A stretch of DNA of 64,000 bases from Streptococcus castoreus DSM 17536 (GTDB lineage Bacteria > Bacillota > Bacilli > Lactobacillales > Streptococcaceae), in NCBI RefSeq assembly GCF_000425025.1, contig NZ_AUKZ01000003.1:1-64000 (forward strand). The letters are read 5' to 3'. Below the pieces are notes generated by a model, which was not told the DNA's origin, did not search any database, and was given only the letters and a program-made list of their open reading frames with translations. The translations under genes and the position numbers were made by a program. Below are positions 36,013 to 44,208 of the stretch, piece by piece. Each line of letters starts with the position of its first letter. The first letter of the stretch is position 1.

Positions 36013-36639
36013 ATGATTTTTGCATATAATAAAGGGCAAGTTGGAGATGTGTTGATGGTAATCTTACAGGATACAAAAGCCATCAATCGTCAAGTGGAAC
36101 GTAAAGGAAAAGTTGCTCGTATCTTTGAAGAAACAACTGGAAAGACCTTAGCTTGGAACATTTTTGAAGTTTCTAGTCTGATTGATATTGAAGGAAAGGG
36201 GCAAGTTTTCTTATCGGATGAGGCTGTGTCGACTTTAAATGTTGAGTTGACTAAGGAAGGTTTTGAAGAACAGTTGGAAAGTACGGTAGGTCCTGTTTTT
36301 GTTGTGGCTGAGATTAAGGAGATGGTTGATCATCCAGACAGTGACCACTTGCGTATTTGCAAAGTTGAAATTAATGATGGTCAGATGGTTCAAATTGTTT
36401 GTGGTGCCCCTAATGCGGTTGTCGGTCTTAAAACAGTAGCAGCTCTTCCAGGAGCCATGATGCCAAGTGGTAGCCTTATTTTCCCAGGAAAACTTCGTGG
36501 TGAAGATAGTTTTGGAATGCTTTGTAGTGCACGTGAATTGGAACTTCCTAATGCACCACAAGTACGTGGTATCATTGAGTTAGCAACTGATGTAACTGTT
36601 GGAGAAGCTTTTGATGCAGTAAAACACTGGACAGCTTAA
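36013..36639 (+). CDS. ytpR: YtpR-family tRNA-binding domain protein
   Basis: A 208-residue protein with a DUF4479 N-terminal part and a C-terminal EMAP/tRNA-binding OB fold (VAEIKEMVDHPDSDHLRICK, VCGAPNAVVGLKTVAALPGA, GMLCSARELELP). This is the domain found at the N terminus of phenylalanyl-tRNA synthetase beta, here stand-alone. Role is unknown but linked to tRNA or translation. A strong terminator follows. Confidence 0.9.
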   Translation: MIFAYNKGQVGDVLMVILQDTKAINRQVERKGKVARIFEETTGKTLAWNIFEVSSLIDIEGKGQVFLSDEAVSTLNVELTKEGFEEQLESTVGPVFVVAEIKEMVDHPDSDHLRICKVEINDGQMVQIVCGAPNAVVGLKTVAALPGAMMPSGSLIFPGKLRGEDSFGMLCSARELELPNAPQVRGIIELATDVTVGEAFDAVKHWTA

Positions 36640-36660
36640 ATGGTTACTTAAATAACACAT

Positions 36661-36687
36661 AAAAAACACGGGATCTCCGTGTTTTTT
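36661..36687. terminator. Terminator after ytpR
   Basis: A perfect 11-base inverted repeat AAAAAACACGG/CCGTGTTTTTT with loop GATCT, flanked by A and T runs. Confidence 0.9.
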
Positions 36688-36792
36688 ATGGTTTACTAAT
36701 TTCAATGTTCATTTTTTTCCTTATGATTTGCTAAATTGAGTATAAGATTTTCCGAAAAATATTTTTCCATTTTATCAAATTTTGAATCTTTT

Positions 36793-36800
36793 TTCGAATA
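36793..36800 (+). promoter_or_regulatory. cin-box-like site of ssbB
   Basis: TTCGAATA differs from the cin-box TACGAATA at one base and lies 22 bases before the ssbB start, with a T-rich stretch just upstream. The same spacing as at comYA supports SigX control. Confidence 0.75.
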
Positions 36801-36821
36801 GTAAAAGTAAGGAGGTAATCA

Positions 36822-37217
36822 ATGTATAATAAAGTGATTATGATTGGAAGATTAGTTTCAACGCCAGAACTGGTAAAGACACCAAATAGCAAATCGGTGA
36901 CCAAAGTGAGTGTCGCTGTTAATCGACGTTTTAAAAATCAAAATAGTGAGCGTGAGACGGACTTTATCAACGTAGTTGTCTGGGGGCGCTTGGCGGAAAC
37001 CTTAGTTAGCTATGGAACCAAAGGGAGTCTTCTTTCCATTGATGGCGAGCTTCGTACGCGAAAATATGAAAAAGAAGGACAAGTTCACTATATTTCAGAG
37101 GTTGTTGCTTCGTCTTTTCAACTACTTGAAAGTCGTGCTCAGCGCGCTATGAGAGAAAATAATGGATCCAATGATTTGGTGGATTTGGTTCTAGAAGAGG
37201 ATGATCTACCATTTTGA
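36822..37217 (+). CDS. ssbB: Competence single-stranded DNA-binding protein SsbB
   Basis: A 131-residue OB-fold protein: MIGRLVSTPELVKTPNSKSV, the DFINVVVWGRLAETL strand and short acidic tail VLEEDDLPF, which recruits partner proteins. Its shorter length separates it from the essential SsbA (~160 residues). In pneumococcus SsbB stores incoming DNA during transformation. AGGAGG precedes the ATG and a cin-box-like sequence lies upstream. Confidence 0.92.
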   Translation: MYNKVIMIGRLVSTPELVKTPNSKSVTKVSVAVNRRFKNQNSERETDFINVVVWGRLAETLVSYGTKGSLLSIDGELRTRKYEKEGQVHYISEVVASSFQLLESRAQRAMRENNGSNDLVDLVLEEDDLPF

Positions 37218-37364
37218 GATAAATCACTTATTTCTAACTCTAGATGTTGTTTTTGAGGATGAAAAATAGCTGATATTTTAAACGTTTAGGAAATAGTTAC
37301 CATTTATCTATCAGACTGTTTCTAATAAACTGAAAATACAAATAATAAAAATGATTAAAAAGTC

Positions 37365-37393
37365 TTGACACCCCTTAGAAAAAGGATTAAAAT
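37365..37393 (+). promoter_or_regulatory. Promoter of the leader/ABC operon
   Basis: TTGACA (37365-37370), 17-base spacer, TAAAAT (37388-37393). It is 40 bases before the leader peptide start. Confidence 0.85.
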
Positions 37394-37433
37394 AATAAAC
37401 AATTAAAAATGAGAGAAAACAGGAGGTGCTGGT

Positions 37434-37496
37434 ATGGTGTCTAATAGCACAACTCATATGATGACTAATCGTTATTACTATAGCTTCTTTAGATAG
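37434..37496 (+). CDS. Predicted leader peptide (20 residues)
   Basis: A 20-codon open frame with a perfect AGGAGGTG ribosome site 7 bases upstream. It contains the run HMMTNRYYYSFFR, with three successive Tyr and two Phe codons just before the stop. The stop falls at the beginning of a set of overlapping inverted repeats. This is the architecture of a ribosome-mediated attenuator in which tyrosine or phenylalanine shortage would stall the ribosome. It contains no Trp codon. Confidence 0.7.
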   Translation: MVSNSTTHMMTNRYYYSFFR

Positions 37497-37684
37497 TGTT
37501 TGTAGACATGGAAGTCATGGATACAAACACGATAAACATCACGTTTGTATCTATGAGGCTATGGCTATTTGAGTTGTTTGTCCACATAGATAATAGATCT
37601 AAGTGGGCACCATACAGCGCGTATTTGTTATACCATTGTACTTGTATAAGACCATTTAGATAATTCTAGATGGTCTTATTTTTG
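37494..37684 (+). promoter_or_regulatory. Predicted transcription attenuator
   Basis: GTGTTTGTA (37497-37505) can pair with TACAAACAC (37532-37540). The latter can instead pair with GTTTGTATC (37554-37562), whose TATCTATG end can pair with CATAGATA further on. A stable terminator (AAGACCAT/ATGGTCTT arms, 37647-37679, then TTTTTG) closes the region. Mutually exclusive pairing ahead of a terminator, after a leader peptide, indicates attenuation. Positions of inner arms are approximate. Confidence 0.65.
37647..37684 (+). terminator. Terminator of the attenuator
   Basis: A 14-bp stem with one G-U pair (37647-37660 with 37665-37678) and loop TAAT, followed by ATTTTTG. It lies 30 bases before the start of the first ABC lipoprotein gene. 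Confidence 0.85.
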
Positions 37685-37715
37685 TGTCATTGTGTCAAAA
37701 GAAAGAGGAAATCAG

Positions 37716-38678
37716 ATGGGTTTTAAAAAAATAGTATTAGTTGCCTTTATGAGCTTTGTCACCTTGTCTTTAGTAGCTTGTCGTCAGCAAATGAATCGGG
37801 GACATGAGTCGGCTAAGATTGGCATCATTCAGTATGCGGAACACTCTGCTTTAGATGCTGCACGTGAAGGCTTTATTGAAGCCTTATCAGAAGGCGGTTT
37901 TAAGGTAGGCAAGAATGTTACAATCACGAAACGAAATGCACAAGGCGACCAAGCCAATCTTCAAACGATGGTAGAGCAGCTATCAGGCAAGAATGATTTG
38001 AATTTTGCTATTGCGACACCGGCAGCACAAGCTTTATTAAATAGTGATCAACACACACCAGCTGTCTTTACGGCAGTTACAGATCCTGTTTCAGCAGGGC
38101 TAGTTGATTCATTGGATAAACCGGGTGGTAATATGACGGGTTCTACGGATGCAATAGATGTTAAGGACCAGATTGACTTGTTGACGAAAGTTTTACCACA
38201 AGCTAAAACGGTTGGGATTTTTTACAATTCTAGCGAAGTAAATTCAGAAATACAAGCCAAGGCAGCCAAGAAAGCATTGGAGAAAAAGGGAGTGACCGTT
38301 CTTATTAAGACAGTGACTGTCTCTAATGATGTGCAGCAAGTGATGACGAGTTTAGCTGGTCAAGTGGATGCTGTTTACCTGCCAACAGATAATACTGTCG
38401 CCTCTACGGCAAATACCATCGGAGATATTTTGAAAGAAGCTAAAATTCCATCGATGGGGAGTGATGATGCCTACTTGTCAGCAGTGCTTTTCACCTCAGG
38501 TGTGGACTACAAAGCGATTGGGAAACAAGCTGGAAAACAAGCGGTAGCTATTCTTAAAGGTAAAAAAGCTGCGACTATTAAAGTAGTTAAGCCGCAAAAA
38601 GCTAAAATTGCAGTTAATGAGGAAATGGCAAAAAGCCTAGGAATTGATGCCGAAAGGATTAAGGATTTTAGGAAGTAG
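37716..38678 (+). CDS. ABC transporter substrate-binding lipoprotein (TrpX-like), copy 1
   Basis: A 320-residue lipoprotein. The signal peptide ends in a lipobox LVAC (Cys ~residue 20), so it is anchored to the outer membrane face. The mature part is an ABC_sub_bind (TrpX/YtvM-type) domain: IGIIQYAEHSALDAAREGFI, NAQGDQANLQTMVEQL, FTAVTDPVSAGLVDS. GTG at 37692 is in frame, but GAGGAA precedes ATG 37716. Family members near trpYZ-like genes are predicted to bind aromatic amino acids; the leader peptide upstream points the same way. Confidence 0.88.
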   Translation: MGFKKIVLVAFMSFVTLSLVACRQQMNRGHESAKIGIIQYAEHSALDAAREGFIEALSEGGFKVGKNVTITKRNAQGDQANLQTMVEQLSGKNDLNFAIATPAAQALLNSDQHTPAVFTAVTDPVSAGLVDSLDKPGGNMTGSTDAIDVKDQIDLLTKVLPQAKTVGIFYNSSEVNSEIQAKAAKKALEKKGVTVLIKTVTVSNDVQQVMTSLAGQVDAVYLPTDNTVASTANTIGDILKEAKIPSMGSDDAYLSAVLFTSGVDYKAIGKQAGKQAVAILKGKKAATIKVVKPQKAKIAVNEEMAKSLGIDAERIKDFRK

Positions 38679-38708
38679 CAGAGCTGCTCGTGATTTTAGG
38701 AGAAAGAA

Positions 38709-39668
38709 ATGAAAAAATTAAGTCAAATAATGATTTTAGTGTTGGCTGGTTTGGTTCTTGTGAGCTGTCGGTCAACCAAAGATCAACTAGCTAACTCAAA
38801 AGGGGTTCACGTTGGCATTTTGCAATATATGGAGCATGATTCTTTGTCTGCTGCTCGTAAGGGCTTTGAGATGGCATTAGAAGATGAGGGTTACATCAAG
38901 GGAAAAAATCTAACCTTAGATTATCAAAATGCTCAAGGAGACCAAGCTAATCTTCAAACCATTTCAGAACAGTTAGTGTCAAAAAATGATTTGGTTTTAG
39001 CCATTGCAACGCCAGCCGCTCAGTCTCTAGCAGTTGCTTCAACACAAACCCCAATTGTGTTTACAGCCGTTACAGATCCCTTATCAGCGAATTTGGTTAA
39101 TAGTATCAAAAAACCTGGTGGTTTGATAACAGGAACAAGTGATCAAGCACCGATTACGAAGCAGATTGACTTGCTTGGACAAGTTTTGCCACAAGCAAAG
39201 ACCATTGGTATTTTATACACAACTAGCGAGCGCAATTCGGAAGTTCAGGTCATAGAAGCTGAAAAATTAATGACTAAGGCGGGTTACAAGGTATTAAAAA
39301 AAGGTATTTCCAGTTCAAATGATGTGCAGGATGCCGCAAGCAGCTTGATGAGGGATGTTGATGCCCTCTTTGTGCCAACAGATAATACTGTCGCCTCAAC
39401 CATGACCATGTTGGGGGAATTGTCAGTAACTCATCAGGTACCAATTATTGGTGGGTCAACCGATATGGTTGATGCAGGTGGTTTATTGACTTATGGCACT
39501 AACTATAAAAGTCTTGGAAAACAAGTTGGGAAAATGGCTGTTAAGATTTTAAAAGGTCAAAAGCCAGCTAACTTGGCAGTTGAATACCCAAAAACAGTGG
39601 AATTACACATCAATAAGAAAATGGCAAAAGCACTCAATATTGATGTTTCAAAGGTGTCAGCCGATTAA
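38709..39668 (+). CDS. ABC transporter substrate-binding lipoprotein (TrpX-like), copy 2
   Basis: A 319-residue paralogue of the preceding gene with lipobox LVSC. It shares long blocks with copy 1: GDQANLQT, VFTAVTDPLSA, VLPQAKTIGI, FVPTDNTVAST. Tandem duplication followed by divergence is clear. It lies 30 bases after copy 1, with AGGAGA seven bases before the ATG, and 36 bases before the permease gene. The two lipoproteins probably serve one permease with different ligand preferences. Confidence 0.9.
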   Translation: MKKLSQIMILVLAGLVLVSCRSTKDQLANSKGVHVGILQYMEHDSLSAARKGFEMALEDEGYIKGKNLTLDYQNAQGDQANLQTISEQLVSKNDLVLAIATPAAQSLAVASTQTPIVFTAVTDPLSANLVNSIKKPGGLITGTSDQAPITKQIDLLGQVLPQAKTIGILYTTSERNSEVQVIEAEKLMTKAGYKVLKKGISSSNDVQDAASSLMRDVDALFVPTDNTVASTMTMLGELSVTHQVPIIGGSTDMVDAGGLLTYGTNYKSLGKQVGKMAVKILKGQKPANLAVEYPKTVELHINKKMAKALNIDVSKVSAD

Positions 39669-39704
39669 GACTGACAGCAAGATTAAATGAATTAAGGAGA
39701 AAAG

Positions 39705-40589
39705 ATGTCACTTATTTTATCAAGCCTATCTCAAGGGGTATTATGGTCTATTATGGCTATTGGTGTTTACCTAACTTTTCGGATTTTAGATATTGCCGAT
39801 TTGACCGCTGAAGGGTCTTATCCTCTAGGCGCAGCGATTTGTGCCACAAGTATTGTATCCGGATTAAATCCATTTTTAGCTACTCTCTTAGCTTTCGTAG
39901 GTGGCTCATTGGCAGGGCTTATCTCAGGACTTGTTCACACCAAGTTAAAGATTCCCGCTTTGCTGACAGGGATAGTCACTTTGACGGGACTTTATTCCAT
40001 CAACTTAAAAATATTAGGAAAAGCTAATGTTGCACTTCTTCGTCAAAAAACTTTGGTCACACAGTTTTTTGATATGGGCTTTACCAAAATTGCTGCGGTG
40101 CTGGTGATTGGTATTCTTTTTGCGGTGGTAGTGATTGTGCTTTTGACCCTTTTGATGAAAACACAAATTGGTTTGGCATTAAGGTCAACTGGAGATAATA
40201 TTCCGATGAGTGAGTCCAATGGGATTAAAACGGATCACATGAAAATTTTGGGCTACATGTTATCCAATGGCTTAATTGCTCTATGTGGTGCTTTGCTTTG
40301 TCAAAATAATGGTTACGCTGATTTAAATGCAGGTGTTGGTACTATTGTTATTGGTTTGGCATCCATTATTATTGCCGAAGTTATGATTCGTAATTTGAGT
40401 ATTGGCTGGCGTTTGGCATCAATTGTGTTGGGATCAATCGTTTACCGCTTAATTATCTTGGCTATTCTAGCTATTCCGGGAATGGATGCGGATCTTGTGA
40501 AACTTTTTTCAGCTATTCTTCTTGCGACGGTTCTGTTTGTACCAGAATTGCAAAAGAAACTGAACAGTCGTAAACCCCAACTAGGATAG
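39705..40589 (+). CDS. ABC transporter permease (BPD_transp_2 family)
   Basis: A 294-residue membrane protein with about eight helices, of the branched-chain amino acid/TrpY-like permease family. Typical segments: FRILDIADLTAEGSYPLGAA near residue 25 and KTQIGLALRSTGDNIPMSES in the cytoplasmic coupling loop. It is the third gene of the operon and pairs with the ATPase nine bases downstream. Confidence 0.92.
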   Translation: MSLILSSLSQGVLWSIMAIGVYLTFRILDIADLTAEGSYPLGAAICATSIVSGLNPFLATLLAFVGGSLAGLISGLVHTKLKIPALLTGIVTLTGLYSINLKILGKANVALLRQKTLVTQFFDMGFTKIAAVLVIGILFAVVVIVLLTLLMKTQIGLALRSTGDNIPMSESNGIKTDHMKILGYMLSNGLIALCGALLCQNNGYADLNAGVGTIVIGLASIIIAEVMIRNLSIGWRLASIVLGSIVYRLIILAILAIPGMDADLVKLFSAILLATVLFVPELQKKLNSRKPQLG

Positions 40590-40598
40590 GAGCAAATT

Positions 40599-41402
40599 AT
40601 GTCAATCATATTATCAATTCAAACGATTCATAAAACCTTTGAAACCGGAACCGTTAATGAAAATCATGTTTTAAGAGGCTTATCTTTAGATGTGGCAGAA
40701 GGTGATTTTATTTCCATTATCGGCGGGAATGGAGCTGGTAAATCAACGCTCATGAATACCTTAGCGGGGACACTGCCAATTGATAAAGGGGATATTTTAC
40801 TAGAAGGTCAATCCATCGCAAAATTACCTGCTTCAAAACGTGCGAAAACTATTAGCCGAGTTTTTCAAGATCCCCAAATGGGTACCGCTTCACGGTTGAC
40901 AATTGAAGAAAATATGGCGATTGCTTATCATCGTGGTAAATCAAGAGGATTAAGTTGGGGTGTTAAAGATAGTGAACGTCAGATTTTCAAGAAAGCTTTG
41001 AAAGAATTGGGATTGAACTTGGAAAGTCGGATGAACGTTGACACGCAATTTTTATCAGGAGGGCAAAGACAGGCTTTAACCTTATTGATGGCATCTCTAG
41101 AGAAGCCCAAAGTTTTGCTTTTGGACGAACACACCGCTGCTCTTGATCCAAAAACCAGCACAATGGTTATGGAACTGACGCAAAAAATTGTTGAGAGTCA
41201 CGGATTAACCACCTTAATGATTACCCATAACATGGAAAATGCTATTACTTATGGCAACCGATTGGTCATGCTCCATCAAGGTAAAATTGTTGTTGATGTC
41301 AAAGGGGAGGACAAGAAAAATCTAACCGTTTCACAATTAATGTCGCTATTCCATAAAAATAGTGGTCAAGAGTTGACCGATGATGCTCTTGTTTTAAGTT
41401 AA
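40599..41402 (+). CDS. ABC transporter ATP-binding protein
   Basis: A 267-residue ATPase with Walker A GGNGAGKST, signature LSGGQRQA, Walker B VLLLDEHTAAL (His in place of Pro after Glu, as in this TrpZ-like group) and ITHNMENA switch. It energises uptake by the preceding permease. Last gene of the operon. Confidence 0.93.
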   Translation: MSIILSIQTIHKTFETGTVNENHVLRGLSLDVAEGDFISIIGGNGAGKSTLMNTLAGTLPIDKGDILLEGQSIAKLPASKRAKTISRVFQDPQMGTASRLTIEENMAIAYHRGKSRGLSWGVKDSERQIFKKALKELGLNLESRMNVDTQFLSGGQRQALTLLMASLEKPKVLLLDEHTAALDPKTSTMVMELTQKIVESHGLTTLMITHNMENAITYGNRLVMLHQGKIVVDVKGEDKKNLTVSQLMSLFHKNSGQELTDDALVLS

Positions 41403-41504
41403 ATGATAAGATGATCTTTGGTAAACAGGGCAGGTCAAAATTGACATGGGATTGGTCCTCGCGGTTAATCACTTATTGAATCGCAACAAAATTAAGGTAA
41501 TATT

Positions 41505-41546
41505 AAAACCCAGGGGCTCACGAGAAAGTGATCTTCTGGGTTTTAT
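41505..41546. terminator. Terminator after the ABC operon
   Basis: AAAACCCAG/CTGGGTTTT (41505-41513, 41536-41544) with a 22-base loop that itself can fold; A and T runs allow action in both directions, also ending dnk from the minus strand. Confidence 0.75.
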
Positions 41547-41582
41547 TAGTTGAGAAATCTTTTTATATCAGACTCTTTTGGT

Positions 41583-42224
41583 TTACCGCAACTCTAATTC
41601 TTTTAATTTGTCATCAACCATCTGCAAGACTGTTGCCAAATCATCTGGGTTTTGGACGAAATCAAGGGAGTTACCATCAATTTTCATCTTTGGAGAGACC
41701 TCATAGGCATCATACCAAGTTGGATATTCTCCATGGACTTGGAGGTAATACTCATAAAGATCTGGATTCCCGTCGATTTGTTCAAAATGCCGCCCACGTT
41801 TGCCAATACGTTCTAGCATTTTTTCAAAGCTGACGTCAATATAGACCAGTAAGTCGGGTGCTTTTTTTGGCATACCCTCCAGTTCCTCTAGCATGTTTGC
41901 CAGCAGTTCTTGGTAAATTTCCAGTTCTGTCTTGGTCACATTGCCATTTTTGTAATTGAGTTTTAAAAAGAGTTCATCCTCAAAAATCGAACGATCAAGA
42001 ATATTATTATCTGCCTGATAGGCTTCTTTGATGGATTTAAACCGCTTGTTTAAAAAGAAAATTTGAAGCAAAAAGGCGTATTTTTTAGGGTCTTGGTAGT
42101 AGAGGTCAAGGACGGGATTGTTATCAACTGCTTCGTAAAAGACCTCCGTTCCCAAATAATCTCCAAGTGCAGCAGCAAGAGAACTCTTGCCAGCACCGAT
42201 TGTTCCAGCTAGTACAATCAACAT
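41583..42224 (-). CDS. Deoxynucleoside kinase
   Basis: A 213-residue dNK-family kinase phosphorylating deoxyadenosine/deoxyguanosine or deoxycytidine for salvage. P-loop LAGTIGAGKSSL, the DRS motif in NILDRSIFEDE and the lid RGRHFEQ are present. The frame opens at 42272 but AAGGAGAC lies just before the ATG at 42224. It follows dusB by 19 bases on the same strand. Confidence 0.92.
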   Translation of the reverse strand: MLIVLAGTIGAGKSSLAAALGDYLGTEVFYEAVDNNPVLDLYYQDPKKYAFLLQIFFLNKRFKSIKEAYQADNNILDRSIFEDELFLKLNYKNGNVTKTELEIYQELLANMLEELEGMPKKAPDLLVYIDVSFEKMLERIGKRGRHFEQIDGNPDLYEYYLQVHGEYPTWYDAYEVSPKMKIDGNSLDFVQNPDDLATVLQMVDDKLKELELR

Positions 42225-42243
42225 GTGTCTCCTTCTAATGGTT

Positions 42244-43221
42244 TTAGCGTACTTGTGCGAAAATTGTTTCAACCTCAGCTAGGGTTGAAGCGCGTGAAAC
42301 AGCACCGCGAACCTTGGCAGCACCAGCTGTTCCGCGAAGGTAATGTGGCGCTAAACCACGAAATTCCCGAACAGCAATGGTTTCACCTTTAAGGCTAATC
42401 AGGCGCTTGAGATGTTCTTCGGCGATGCCTAGTTTTTTGGCAAAGGGAAGATCAGGCAATTCTTGCCCAGTCTCAAAGAAATGATTGATCTGAGTAAAAA
42501 GGTAAGGATTGTTCATGGCTGCGCGACCAATCATCACGGCATCCACACCGATTTCTTCAATCATAAATTTAGCATCCTGAATGGTGCGCACATCTCCATT
42601 CCCGATAAATGGAATTTTGGTAATGGCTCTTGCAACCTTAGCTAAGGTGGCGTGGTCACAAGTCCCAGTGTACATTTGTTCACGGGTACGACCATGCATG
42701 GCAAGTGCAGAAACACCAGCTGATTCAGCTGCAAGTGCATTTTCAACCGCAAGAGCACTATCTGTCCAGCCTGTGCGCATTTTAACCGTGAGGGGAATAT
42801 CCAAAATAGAAGTGACCTCTTTAACAATGTGGTAAATCTTATCTGGGTCACGAAGCCATTTGGCACCTGCTTCATTTTTAACCACCTTGTTCACAGGACA
42901 ACCCATGTTAATGTCGACAATATCAGCTTTGGTATTGGCTTGGATGAAATCCGCTGCCCGTTTTAACCCTTCAGCGTCTCCCCCAAATAATTGAATGGAC
43001 ATGGGGTGTTCAGTCTCATCAATGTGGAGCATATGGAGGGTTTTTTCATTGTTGTAGAGCAGTCCTTTTTCAGAAATCATTTCCATAACAACAAGTCCAG
43101 CACCAAATTCTTTAGCAATGGTGCGAAAGGCAGAATTGGTTACCCCAGCCATAGGCGCAAGCACTGTGCGGTGAGGGATTTCCACATGACCAATTGTGAA
43201 AGAAGAATTAAGCTTTGTCAT
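42244..43221 (-). CDS. dusB: tRNA-dihydrouridine synthase DusB
   Basis: About 325 residues, an FMN enzyme reducing uridine in the tRNA D-loop. Signatures: [34 protein letters not shown] (catalytic Cys and Lys) and [15 protein letters not shown]. The frame opens at 43305; the ATG at 43221 with GGAGGGG upstream is the proper start and overlaps hslO by 14 bases. Confidence 0.94.
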   Translation of the reverse strand: MTKLNSSFTIGHVEIPHRTVLAPMAGVTNSAFRTIAKEFGAGLVVMEMISEKGLLYNNEKTLHMLHIDETEHPMSIQLFGGDAEGLKRAADFIQANTKADIVDINMGCPVNKVVKNEAGAKWLRDPDKIYHIVKEVTSILDIPLTVKMRTGWTDSALAVENALAAESAGVSALAMHGRTREQMYTGTCDHATLAKVARAITKIPFIGNGDVRTIQDAKFMIEEIGVDAVMIGRAAMNNPYLFTQINHFFETGQELPDLPFAKKLGIAEEHLKRLISLKGETIAVREFRGLAPHYLRGTAGAAKVRGAVSRASTLAEVETIFAQVR

Positions 43222-44080
43222 TGATGATCCCCTCCAAATCAGTTTGGTTAAAATGATATTTAGTGCCACAGAATTGGCAAATAATTTCAGCTCCTCTATC
43301 TTCATTAATCATGATTTGTAAGTCAGCTGTTGGCAAGGTCATCAGTGCGGCTTCAAAGCGCTCTGTTGAACAGTCGCACTGGAAACTTAAGGCATCTTCT
43401 GACAACCGCTTATAGGGTTCATCACCATAGATAGCATCCAAAAGAGCATCAATGTGGTCATCCGATTCTAAGAGGGCTGAAATGGCAGGCATTTTTTGCA
43501 GACGCTTTTCATAGCGTGCAATTTCTTCTTCAGAAGCTCCCGGTAAGACTTGTAGCATGAAGCCACCTGCAACCTTGACCTTATCTTGCTCATCTAAAAG
43601 GACATTAAGCCCTACAGCAGAAGGAGTTTGTTCTGATTCAGTCAAATAGTAGGCAAAGTCCTCGCCGATTTCTCCCGTAATGAGTGGTGTGGTTGAAGTA
43701 TAAGGATTTCCCGTTCCGTAATCAATAATGGTGACAAAATGCCCATTGCCCATAAAAGGACCAACTAAAACTTCACCTGTTGCTGTTTTTTTAATATCAA
43801 CTCCAGCGTTTTGAATATACCCTTTAACATGTCCCTTAGTATCAGCCACTGAAATGATATGCCCAAATGAGCTGTTACCAATAACTTTGACAGTAATTTT
43901 ACTGTCTCCTTTTTGATTTGCTGCTAAGATTTGGTTGGCAATTAAGGTTCTACCAAGCGCAACAGTTGATGAGGACAGAGTATTGTGTTTTTCTTGAGCC
44001 AATTTAACGGTTTCAGTGCTATCAAGGACATAGGCCCTAAAAGCACCTGAATGGGAAATTGATTTTATAATTTTATCCAT
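43208..44080 (-). CDS. hslO: Redox-activated chaperone Hsp33
   Basis: A 290-residue holdase chaperone turned on by oxidation of its zinc-bound cysteines: CDCS in [11 protein letters not shown] and CQFC in [11 protein letters not shown]. The start is the ATG at 44080 ([12 protein letters not shown]). No ribosome site precedes it; instead an extended -10 (TGCTATAAT) ends seven bases upstream, so the mRNA may be leaderless. It marks the left border of the pilus island, as in S. pyogenes. Confidence 0.93.
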   Translation of the reverse strand: MDKIIKSISHSGAFRAYVLDSTETVKLAQEKHNTLSSSTVALGRTLIANQILAANQKGDSKITVKVIGNSSFGHIISVADTKGHVKGYIQNAGVDIKKTATGEVLVGPFMGNGHFVTIIDYGTGNPYTSTTPLITGEIGEDFAYYLTESEQTPSAVGLNVLLDEQDKVKVAGGFMLQVLPGASEEEIARYEKRLQKMPAISALLESDDHIDALLDAIYGDEPYKRLSEDALSFQCDCSTERFEAALMTLPTADLQIMINEDRGAEIICQFCGTKYHFNQTDLEGIINDKA

Positions 44081-44087
44081 AAGCAAT

Positions 44088-44096
44088 ATTATAGCA
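44088..44096 (-). promoter_or_regulatory. hslO promoter, extended -10, leaderless start
   Basis: On the minus strand TGCTATAAT lies with its last base seven bases before the ATG. Transcription would begin at or next to the A of the start codon. Confidence 0.55.
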
Positions 44097-44208
44097 TAAT
44101 GAATGAGGGTTGTGCCGTTCAATATGCTTGAAAATTTTGCAGAGGAACATTAAAAAATCTCCCCACCATGCTTGGGGAAATCTGTTAATGAATAGTGAAG
44201 GGTAGGTT

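Noticed and set aside
37494-37700. T-box riboswitch ahead of the ABC operon
   Set aside because: I looked for the conserved T-box bulge (TGGNACCGCG-like) and did not find it, while a leader peptide and competing stems explain the region better.
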